The notes beneath the pieces were generated by a model, which was given only the letters and a program-made list of their open reading frames with translations, was not told where the DNA came from and ran no database searches. 9,357 nucleotides of DNA from Burkholderiales bacterium (GTDB lineage Bacteria > Pseudomonadota > Gammaproteobacteria > Burkholderiales > SG8-39). Positions 1 to 5,037 of this stretch are shown here, in pieces (the first letter of the stretch is position 1; every line of letters starts with the position of its first letter). Location of the stretch: the NCBI GenBank assembly GCA_919902965.1, contig CAKKSJ010000443.1:1-9357 (forward strand), in the 5' to 3' direction. A program made the translations under genes and the position numbers.

Positions 1-16
1 ACTTTCACCCGCAGGA

Positions 17-37
17 GTGCGCCCATGCTGGGCGCAC
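17..37. repeat. Hairpin, 9-bp stem with 3-nt loop
   Basis: Bases 17-25 (gtgcgccca) are the exact reverse complement of 29-37 (tgggcgcac), leaving a tgc loop. There is no T-tract on either side, so it is not a standard intrinsic terminator. It lies beyond the amtB terminator and may be a REP-like element, or the terminator stem of a gene outside the window. The bases just to its left (8-17) carry the motif cccgcaggag, repeated at 85-94. Confidence 0.5.
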
Positions 38-41
38 CATG

Positions 42-69
42 AAAAACGGGCAGCCCTGCGGCTGCCCGT
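42..69 (-). terminator. Intrinsic terminator of the porin-glnK-amtB cluster
   Basis: On the minus strand, bases 69 to 60 pair perfectly with 55 to 46 (10 bp, GC-rich) around a 4-nt loop. The RNA then continues into five U residues, because plus-strand 42-46 is aaaaa. This is the textbook order for a rho-independent terminator reading leftwards. It sits about 43 nt after the amtB stop codon, so it ends amtB transcription. Confidence 0.88.
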
Positions 70-76
70 CCGATGC

Positions 77-105
77 AAGCCGCTCCCGCAGGAGCGGTTT
101 CCTGC
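77..105. repeat. REP-like imperfect palindrome in the amtB 3' UTR
   Basis: ccgctcc (80-86) pairs with ggagcgg (91-97) around cgca, and flanking bases 77-79 can extend the stem to 98-100. A second, mutually exclusive stem pairs gcagga (88-93) with tcctgc (100-105). The core gcaggagcggtt resembles the head of short REP-like elements common in proteobacterial genomes, and cccgcaggag also occurs at 8-17. It lies between the amtB stop and the terminator. It could be a REP-type element, an mRNA-stabilising hairpin, or both. The assignment to a REP family is inference. Confidence 0.45.
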
Positions 106-111
106 CTCTGC

Positions 112-1629
112 CTACATGTGGTACGCCGTCTCCCCGTGCGAGGTCACGTCCAGGCCTTCGCGCTCCTGGTCTTCGGGTACGCGCAAACCGATGACCATGT
201 CGACGATCTTGAGCGCGATGAAAGCCACCACGCCCGACCAGATGAGGGTGGTGATTACGCCGGTCGCCTGGATCATTACCTGATCCATGATCGAGTAATC
301 AGCGGCGACTTTATTGGCGACATAGTCGTAGATGCCGCTGCCGCCTAGCGAAGGCGCCGCGAACACGCCCGTGCCCAGCGCACCGATAATCCCGCCCACG
401 CCGTGCACGCCGAATACATCGAGCGAGTCGTCCGCGCCCAACATGCGCTTCAGTCCGCTCACCCCCCACAGACACAGCGCGCCGGCGATTAGACCTAGCA
501 CTATTGCGCCCATCGGGCCGACAAAGCCGCAAGCCGGGGTGATCGCCACCAAGCCAGCCACCGCGCCTGAAGCGCCACCCAGCATCGACGGCTTGCCCTT
601 GAACATGTTCTCGAAGAACAGCCATGACAATGTCGCGGCTGCGGTTGCAACCAGGGTGTTGACAAACGCCAGGGCGGCGGTACCGTTGGCTTCCAGGTTG
701 GAGCCCGCGTTGAAGCCAAACCAACCCACCCACAGGAGCGAGGCGCCCACCATGGTCAGGGTGAGGCTGTGCGGCGTCATCGCTTCCTTGTTGTAGCCGA
801 TGCGCTTACCGATCACGTAGGCGCCGACCAGAGCGGCGATACCGGCGTTGATATGCACCACAGTGCCGCCGGCGAAATCGAGCGCCCCTTTCTGGAACAG
901 CCAACCGGCAGTTGCGGTAGCTTTTTCAGCTGCGGCCGCATCGATATACGCGTCCGGGCCGGGCCAGTACCAGACCATGTGCGCCATCGGCAGATAGGCA
1001 AAGGTAAACCAGATGGCGATGAACAGCAGCACCGCGGAGAACTTCACCCGCTCGACAAATGCACCCACGATCAGGCAGGGCGTGATCGCGGCGAAGGTCA
1101 GCTGGAACACGACAAAGATGTATTCCGGTATCACCACGCCCTTGCTGAAGGTTGCAGCGGCGGAATCGCCGTTTATGCCCGAAAGAAACAGGCGTGAGAA
1201 ACCGCCGAAAAATGCGTTTCCCTCGGTAAAGGCGATACTGTAGCCGTAGAACACCCACAGCACGGCGATCATGCAGAAAGTGACGAACACCTGCATCAGC
1301 ACCGACAGCATGTTCTTGGCGCGCACCAGACCGCCGTAAAACAGCGCAAGTCCCGGGATGGTCATCAGGATCACCAGTACCGTGGCGACGATCATCCACG
1401 CAGTGTCGCCCTTGTTGGGCACCGGCGCAGGTGCGGCGGCAGCCGCAACCGGTGCTGGCGCCAGCGCCGCTGCTGCTGCAGCCGGGGCCGCAGGCGCGGC
1501 CTCAGCAGGCTTGGCTTCGGCTGCTTTGGCTTCCGCGGCCGGAGCGGCAGGTTTGTCCTGCGCGATGACCGGAGCGGCAAGACTGCACGCGCCGAGCAGG
1601 GCAAGTAGAGCTATCAATCGTTTCATCAT
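112..1629 (-). CDS. amtB: Ammonium channel AmtB with Ala/Pro-rich N-terminal extension
   Basis: Inner-membrane Amt/Mep/Rh channel that conducts ammonium into the cytoplasm; 505 residues. The first 23 residues look like a signal sequence, followed by an Ala/Pro/Lys-rich low-complexity stretch (about 24-72). The channel fold starts near residue 75 (GDTAWMIVATVLVIL). Family hallmarks are the signature DFAGGTVVHINAGIAALV (251-268), with the first pore histidine at H259 and the structural aspartate at D251. The second pore histidine is H409 in DVFGVHGVGG. The C-terminal tail (VPEDQEREGLDV) is the conserved segment that contacts GlnK. It starts 8 nt after the glnK stop, and its Shine-Dalgarno sequence overlaps that stop, so the two are probably translationally coupled. 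ATG at 1629 and the adjacent ATG at 1626 are both possible starts. A strong terminator follows. Identity is certain; the function of the extension is unknown. Confidence 0.97.
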   Translation of the reverse strand: MMKRLIALLALLGACSLAAPVIAQDKPAAPAAEAKAAEAKPAEAAPAAPAAAAAALAPAPVAAAAAPAPVPNKGDTAWMIVATVLVILMTIPGLALFYGGLVRAKNMLSVLMQVFVTFCMIAVLWVFYGYSIAFTEGNAFFGGFSRLFLSGINGDSAAATFSKGVVIPEYIFVVFQLTFAAITPCLIVGAFVERVKFSAVLLFIAIWFTFAYLPMAHMVWYWPGPDAYIDAAAAEKATATAGWLFQKGALDFAGGTVVHINAGIAALVGAYVIGKRIGYNKEAMTPHSLTLTMVGASLLWVGWFGFNAGSNLEANGTAALAFVNTLVATAAATLSWLFFENMFKGKPSMLGGASGAVAGLVAITPACGFVGPMGAIVLGLIAGALCLWGVSGLKRMLGADDSLDVFGVHGVGGIIGALGTGVFAAPSLGGSGIYDYVANKVAADYSIMDQVMIQATGVITTLIWSGVVAFIALKIVDMVIGLRVPEDQEREGLDVTSHGETAYHM

Positions 1630-1633
1630 TCAT

Positions 1634-1639
1634 CTCCCT
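1634..1639 (-). promoter_or_regulatory. amtB ribosome binding site overlapping the glnK stop
   Basis: The minus strand reads AGGGAG, 4 nt before the first ATG (1629) and 7 nt before the second (1626). It overlaps the glnK TAG at 1638-1640. The overlap favours coupled translation of the PII protein and its channel partner, and the spacing slightly favours the second ATG. Confidence 0.65.
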
Positions 1640-1976
1640 ATAGCGCTTCCGCGCCGGTCTCGCCGGTGCGTATGCGGATGACCTGCGTCAGCTCGAACAC
1701 GAAAATCTTGCCATCGCCGATTTTGCCGGTGCTGGCGGATTTTTCTATGGCTTCGATCGCCTGTTCGAGCATTTCCGATTTGATCGCCGCCTCGATTTTG
1801 ACCTTGGGCAGAAAATCGACCACGTATTCCGCGCCGCGATACAACTCGGTGTGGCCTTTCTGCCGGCCGAATCCCTTCACCTCGGTCACGGTGATGCCTT
1901 GTACGCCTATGGCGGACAGAGCCTCCCGTACCTCATCAAGCTTGAACGGCTTGATAATTGCTGTGACTAGTTTCAT
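1638..1976 (-). CDS. glnK: PII nitrogen regulatory protein GlnK
   Basis: Trimeric cytoplasmic PII signal protein, 112 residues, the standard family length. It senses ATP/ADP and 2-oxoglutarate and, when de-uridylylated, plugs the AmtB pore. The protein begins MKLVTAIIKPFKLDEVREAL. The T-loop contains Y51 (LYRGAEYVVDF), the usual uridylylation site. The B-loop TGKIGDGKIFV is at 83-93, and the C-terminal RIRTGETGAEAL is canonical. The start at 1976 is chosen because the family begins at MKLV/MKxI and a GGGGA ribosome binding site stands 5 nt upstream. A longer reading from a TTG at 2033 would add 19 unconserved residues coded across a hairpin. The adjacent amtB confirms the amtB-linked paralogue, called GlnK by convention; GlnB cannot be excluded from sequence alone. 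The hairpin at 1991-2015 lies just upstream of its start. Confidence 0.96.
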   Translation of the reverse strand: MKLVTAIIKPFKLDEVREALSAIGVQGITVTEVKGFGRQKGHTELYRGAEYVVDFLPKVKIEAAIKSEMLEQAIEAIEKSASTGKIGDGKIFVFELTQVIRIRTGETGAEAL

Positions 1977-1990
1977 TGCGTTCCCCATGG

Positions 1991-2015
1991 AAAAAGGGCG
2001 GTGGCTGCCCGCCCT
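1991..2015 (-). terminator. Intrinsic terminator or attenuator between porin and glnK
   Basis: On the minus strand, AGGGCGG (2015-2009) pairs perfectly with CCGCCCT (2001-1995) around a 7-nt loop. The RNA then runs into U residues (plus-strand 1991-1995 is aaaaa). It begins about 14 nt after the porin stop and ends 14 nt before the glnK start. It looks like a medium-strength rho-independent terminator. Because no other promoter for glnK-amtB is evident, it may allow partial read-through and set a higher porin than glnK-amtB transcript level. Strength and read-through are inference. Confidence 0.65.
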
Positions 2016-2029
2016 AGGCTGTGATGCGC

Positions 2030-2845
2030 TCAAAAGGTCTTTTGGACAAAAACGACGACCGCGTCGTCGCCAACCATGCGATTGTCGGCTACGTTGGTGT
2101 AAAACGCTTTTTGCGCCGTAGTCATGTTGGTGCTGGTGTAATAGGCGCCCACGGTGAAGTCCTTGGGCAGGGCATAGGTTAAGCCGAGCTTGTAGTCCTC
2201 GTAGGAGGCGTTGGTGTCATTGGATACGCCGGCATTTGAACCCGAGAATTTCTGCTTGCCGTAATGCGCCTGGAGATTCAGTTTGTCGGTAAGCGGATAA
2301 TTGGCGGAAATATCCAGATACCAGGTACCGCGGCTGTTATCCACACCGAAGGTCTTGCTGCCGATGCTGTGTGAGTATTTCGCGCTTAGCCATTTCCAGC
2401 TGAGCGCCCCGTAAGCTTCGAGCGTATCGGCCTTTACGCTTCCGGGAGCAGCGATGGTGCTGTGTGTCCCCGGATAATAGTATTGCAGCAGGCCGACATC
2501 GTAGCCGAAGTCCGACTTGCCGAACGTGCCGCGGTAGCCGCCATAGACGTCCCACTCCAGGCTGGAGCTGGTATAGCCCGTCACGGCCGGAGAATCCGTC
2601 AGCCAGCTGATATTGGAGAGCCAGGTACCGGCGTAGAAACCGCTCGCATGACTGTAGTCAAAACCACCCTGCAGCGCCGGATCGGCGTTGGTCTGCGTCA
2701 GGCCGCGGAATATGTACTCGCTGTACAGACCGAAGTTACCGGTGAGGGTGTGCGGCGAATCGGCGGCGACCGCGGATTGAGAAAGCACGGTCAATGGCAG
2801 CGAAAATGCAGCCGACACGGCCAAAGCAAGAATTAGTTTACGCAT
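2030..2845 (-). CDS. TorF-family putative outer-membrane porin (TIGR02001-like)
   Basis: Predicted 271-residue outer-membrane beta-barrel. Residues 1-28 form a Sec signal peptide (RK, hydrophobic core, cleavage near AVA-A). The mature N-terminus has the family motif NFGLYSEYIFRGLTQTNADPALQGGFDYSH (37-66). Alternating aromatic strands follow, such as FYAGTWLSNISW, LEWDVYGGYRGTF and VGLLQYYYPGT. The protein ends in phenylalanine (VVVFVQKTF), the usual barrel assembly signal. The start ATG at 2845 has AGGAG 7 nt upstream. As first gene after a sigma-54 promoter with NtrC-like sites, and followed by glnK-amtB, it probably aids uptake of ammonium or another small nitrogen compound across the outer membrane. 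The substrate is not known from sequence. Family assignment is strong; transport role is inferred from fold and context. Confidence 0.87.
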   Translation of the reverse strand: MRKLILALAVSAAFSLPLTVLSQSAVAADSPHTLTGNFGLYSEYIFRGLTQTNADPALQGGFDYSHASGFYAGTWLSNISWLTDSPAVTGYTSSSLEWDVYGGYRGTFGKSDFGYDVGLLQYYYPGTHSTIAAPGSVKADTLEAYGALSWKWLSAKYSHSIGSKTFGVDNSRGTWYLDISANYPLTDKLNLQAHYGKQKFSGSNAGVSNDTNASYEDYKLGLTYALPKDFTVGAYYTSTNMTTAQKAFYTNVADNRMVGDDAVVVFVQKTF

Positions 2846-2896
2846 GACAGGACTCCTAATCGAAGGTTGGGAAAATTGGTGCTACGGCTAAAGTCT

Positions 2897-2913
2897 TAGC
2901 ACGGTCTGTGCCA
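2897..2913 (-). promoter_or_regulatory. Sigma-54 (RpoN) -24/-12 promoter for porin-glnK-amtB
   Basis: The minus strand reads TGGCACAGACCGTGCTA. This matches the RpoN consensus TGGCAC-N5-TTGCW except for one T-to-G change in the -12 box. The invariant GG and GC dinucleotides have the correct 10-nt gap. The predicted transcription start is near 2887, giving a leader of about 42 nt that contains the porin ribosome binding site. RpoN promoters need an enhancer-binding activator; matching NtrC-like sites are present upstream. Confidence 0.88.
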
Positions 2914-2974
2914 GAATTTTTTCGCTTTTATTTCATAGACTTGTATTGTCGCTTCAGTTTGGACGGCCGGGCGG

Positions 2975-2991
2975 TGCATCATCTTGGTGCG
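2975..2991 (-). promoter_or_regulatory. NtrC-like binding site 1
   Basis: The plus strand reads tgcatcatcttggtgcg. Against the NtrC dyad TGCACCA-N3-TGGTGCA it matches 12 of 14 symmetric positions. Its centre is about 96 bp upstream of the predicted sigma-54 start, a normal enhancer distance. It is the stronger of two sites. Confidence 0.78.
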
Positions 2992-3004
2992 CCGCGTTCT
3001 TAGT

Positions 3005-3021
3005 TGCACCGTCGGCGTGCG
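3005..3021 (-). promoter_or_regulatory. NtrC-like binding site 2
   Basis: The plus strand reads tgcaccgtcggcgtgcg, matching 10 of 14 symmetric positions of the NtrC dyad. It is 30 bp from site 1, close to three helical turns. The paired placement supports cooperative binding as at the glnA enhancer, where two sites also lie about three turns apart. The weaker half-site makes it less certain than site 1. Confidence 0.6.
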
Positions 3022-3051
3022 ATCAACGAACCCGAACGCTGGCGCGTTGTA

Positions 3052-3082
3052 GTCATCGTGATAGACTCGAAAAAACGATGAC
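3052..3082. repeat. 8-bp inverted repeat in the ubiK leader
   Basis: gtcatcgt (3052-3059) is the exact reverse complement of acgatgac (3075-3082), with a 15-nt A-rich loop. It ends just before the ubiK ribosome binding site (3086-3091). It could be an operator for a dimeric regulator or an RNA hairpin. No match to a known operator is recognised. Confidence 0.4.
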
Positions 3083-3085
3083 AAG

Positions 3086-3091
3086 AAGGAG
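3086..3091 (+). promoter_or_regulatory. ubiK ribosome binding site
   Basis: AAGGAG lies 6 nt before the ATG at 3098. It directly abuts the earlier in-frame ATG at 3092, which is too close to be served by it. The site therefore decides in favour of the later start. Confidence 0.75.
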
Positions 3092-3097
3092 ATGTTT

Positions 3098-3340
3098 ATG
3101 CAGCAAAACCGTCTGTTTGAAGAATTGAGCGGCAGGGTCAGCGCGCTGCTCGCGCAGAGCCCGGCAAAAGACGTCGAGAAAAACGCGCGCGCGCTGATGA
3201 CGAGCTTTTTTGGCAGGCTGGATTTGGTTACGCGCGAAGAATTCGAAGTTCAGGCGAGGCTGCTGGCCCGTTCGCGCGAACAGATCAGTGCGCTGGAATC
3301 ACGGGTCGCGGAGCTTGAAGCCAGGCTTGGCAACTCCTAG
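3098..3340 (+). CDS. ubiK: Ubiquinone biosynthesis accessory factor UbiK (YqiC/BMFP family)
   Basis: Small 80-residue protein of the former DUF526/YqiC/BMFP family. UbiK works with the lipid-binding factor UbiJ to support the aerobic ubiquinone biosynthesis complex. The sequence shows the family core SPAKDVEKNARALMTSFFGRLDLVTREEF (about 21-49). A heptad-rich coiled coil follows to the C-terminus (LLARSREQISALESRVAELEARL), which mediates trimerisation in homologues. The start at 3098 is preferred to 3092 because AAGGAG has proper spacing only for the later codon. The comM start is 5 bp after its stop, so the two genes are probably co-transcribed. It is divergent from the nitrogen-regulated porin cluster and its promoter must lie within the shared 250-bp gap. 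No clear sigma-70 promoter was recognised there. Confidence 0.9.
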   Translation: MQQNRLFEELSGRVSALLAQSPAKDVEKNARALMTSFFGRLDLVTREEFEVQARLLARSREQISALESRVAELEARLGNS

Positions 3341-3345
3341 TCGGC

Positions 3346-4845
3346 ATGTCGCTCGCCGTGCTGCACAGCCGTGCGCTTGCCGGCATGGATGCGCCCGAAG
3401 TCACGGTTGAAGTCCATCTATCCGGCGGGCTACCCAGTTTCACCATCGTAGGCCTGCCCGAAGCAGAGGTAAAAGAGTCGCGCGACCGGGTACGGGCGGC
3501 CTTGGTCAATGCGCATTTCGAATTTCCTGCCCGTCGCCTGACCGTCAATCTCGCCCCTGCCGACCTGCCCAAAGAAAGCGGGCGCTTCGACCTGCCCATC
3601 GCCCTGGGCATACTCGCGGCTTCCGGGCAATTGCCCCCAAATCGGCTGGATGAATACGAATTCGCCGGCGAACTTTCGCTCACCGGCGATCTGCGTCCGA
3701 TACGCGGGGCGCTGGCCATGACTTACACGGCGCATCGCTGCGGCCGGGCTTTCGTGCTGCCCCACACCAGCGCCGAGGAGGCGAGTCTGGTGCGCGACGC
3801 ACAAATCCTGCCCGCGAAAACGCTGCTGGAGGTATGTGCGCACCTGGCGCAGAAACAGAGTTTGCTGCCTTATGTGGCGGACACGGCTGCCAGAGTGCAA
3901 ACCGACTACCCCGATCTCGCCGATGTAAAAGGCCAGGCGCACGCCAAACGCGCGCTGGAAATCGCGGCCGCTGGCGGGCACAGCCTGCTCATGGCGGGAC
4001 CCCCCGGAACCGGCAAGTCCATGCTGGCGGCGCGCTTTCCCGGGATACTTCCGCCGATGAGCGACGCCGAGGCACTGGAGTCGGCAGCGCTGCAATCGCT
4101 GGGCTCAGGCGGCTTTCGCCCCGAGCTGTTCCGTCGCCGGCCGTTTCGCGCACCGCATCACTCGGCGTCCAGCATCGCCCTGGTTGGCGGCGGCAGCGAT
4201 CCGCGCCCGGGCGAGATTTCGCTGGCGCATCATGGCGTGTTGTTCCTCGATGAACTGCCCGAATTCGAGCGCAGAGTGCTGGAGACGCTGCGTGGGCCGC
4301 TGGAAACAGGGCGCGTGGCGATATCGCGCGCCGCGCGCCAGGCAGAATTTCCTGCGCGCTTCCAACTGATTGCCGCGATGAACCCCTGTCCGTGCGGCTA
4401 TCTCGGGCATTTCAACGGCCGTTGCCACTGCACGCCTGACCAGGTGCTGCGCTACCGCGGCAAAATTTCCGGCCCGCTCATGGATCGCATCGACATTCAC
4501 ATCGAGGTGCCAGCGGTGCCAGCGGAAGATTTAACGCGCGTAAGCAGCGGTGATGCATCCAGCGCAGTTCGCGCGCGCGTGGAACAAGCACGCGCCAAAA
4601 TGATCGCGCGTCAAGGAAAAGAAAATGCGCGACTCACCACGCGCGAGATCGACAGTCACTGCACGCCCGATCGGAAAGGCGCAACGTTGCTGATGCACGC
4701 GATCAGCAGGTTAGGATTATCGGCGCGCGCCTATCATCGCATTCTCAAGCTTGCGCGCACGATTGCGGATGTTGCGGGCGTGGCACACGTCTCCGATGCT
4801 CACGTAGCCGAAGCGATTCAATTCCGGAGATTCGATCGCGCGTAA
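3346..4845 (+). CDS. comM: YifB/ComM family Mg-chelatase-like AAA+ ATPase
   Basis: A 499-residue AAA+ protein of full family length. ComM in Vibrio is a hexameric helicase promoting branch migration during natural transformation; the family is also present in species not known to be competent. The N-terminal domain (about 1-170) has the ChlI-like motif GLPSFTIVGLPEAEVKESRDRVRAA (28-52). Walker A is GPPGTGKS (218-225) and Walker B is VLFLDE (298-303). A cysteine cluster lies in NPCPCGYLGHFNGRCHCTPDQ (C348, C350, C360, C362) and may bind zinc. The C-terminal Mg-chelatase-associated helical domain ends with RLGLSARAYHRILKLARTIADV and AIQFRRF. No strong ribosome binding site precedes the ATG, consistent with coupling to ubiK 5 bp upstream. 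Assignment is secure; whether this organism is competent cannot be judged here. Confidence 0.96.
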   Translation: MSLAVLHSRALAGMDAPEVTVEVHLSGGLPSFTIVGLPEAEVKESRDRVRAALVNAHFEFPARRLTVNLAPADLPKESGRFDLPIALGILAASGQLPPNRLDEYEFAGELSLTGDLRPIRGALAMTYTAHRCGRAFVLPHTSAEEASLVRDAQILPAKTLLEVCAHLAQKQSLLPYVADTAARVQTDYPDLADVKGQAHAKRALEIAAAGGHSLLMAGPPGTGKSMLAARFPGILPPMSDAEALESAALQSLGSGGFRPELFRRRPFRAPHHSASSIALVGGGSDPRPGEISLAHHGVLFLDELPEFERRVLETLRGPLETGRVAISRAARQAEFPARFQLIAAMNPCPCGYLGHFNGRCHCTPDQVLRYRGKISGPLMDRIDIHIEVPAVPAEDLTRVSSGDASSAVRARVEQARAKMIARQGKENARLTTREIDSHCTPDRKGATLLMHAISRLGLSARAYHRILKLARTIADVAGVAHVSDAHVAEAIQFRRFDRA

Positions 4846-4968
4846 CGCGGGATGGCCGGCTGTGGTCGGCATCGATTTGCCGAAACCCCAACCCCTGGAT
4901 CCCCCTCATGCACCGATCTTGACAACCAAATTGCTCACCAATTCACAAACCCAGGTGTCTCAAAGTCC

Positions 4969-4998
4969 TTGACACATTCCGGTGGTCGATGTGATAGG
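4969..4998 (+). promoter_or_regulatory. Possible sigma-70 promoter of the signalling gene
   Basis: A perfect -35 hexamer TTGACA (4969-4974) is followed after 18 nt by gatagg (4993-4998), a poor -10 match. It stands about 40 nt before the start codon in the only sizeable gap ahead of the gene. A second TTGACA at 4919-4924 has no good -10. The rest of 4846-5019 shows one 6-bp hairpin (4866-4883) and nothing else recognisable. Confidence 0.35.
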
Positions 4999-5024
4999 AA
5001 ATAGGTACGCGTCGAAGACATGGC

Positions 5025-5033
5025 GGGAAGGAG
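5025..5033 (+). promoter_or_regulatory. Ribosome binding site that sets the start of the REC-PAS-GGDEF-EAL gene
   Basis: GGGAAGGAG stands 4 nt before the ATG at 5038. The in-frame ATG at 5020 lies upstream of this site and has no purine-rich sequence before it. The later codon also places the receiver domain at its usual N-terminus (MTHVLIVEDD). Confidence 0.75.
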
Positions 5034-5037
5034 CATC

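Noticed and set aside
769..1197. Plus-strand 142-residue frame inside amtB
   Set aside because: It is antisense to conserved transmembrane segments of amtB, with no domain signal.
1358..1681. Plus-strand Ala-rich 107-residue frame
   Set aside because: It is the antisense shadow of the Ala/Pro-rich amtB extension; its low-complexity composition is simply the complement of GC-rich alanine codons.
1977..2033. Longer glnK start at a TTG (131-residue protein)
   Set aside because: It would add 19 residues not found in PII proteins, translate through the terminator-like hairpin, and overlap the porin stop. ATG 1976 has a ribosome binding site and gives the standard 112 residues.
3430..4095. Minus-strand 221-residue frame inside comM
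   Set aside because: It is antisense to the conserved Mg-chelatase N-terminal and Walker A region. GC-rich DNA commonly leaves such long shadow frames.
4866..4883. Terminator after comM
   Set aside because: The stem is only 6 bp (tcggca/tgccga) and no T-tract follows on either strand.
5020..5037. Upstream ATG for the REC-PAS-GGDEF-EAL gene
   Set aside because: The Shine-Dalgarno sequence lies downstream of it, and the receiver fold starts at the second ATG.
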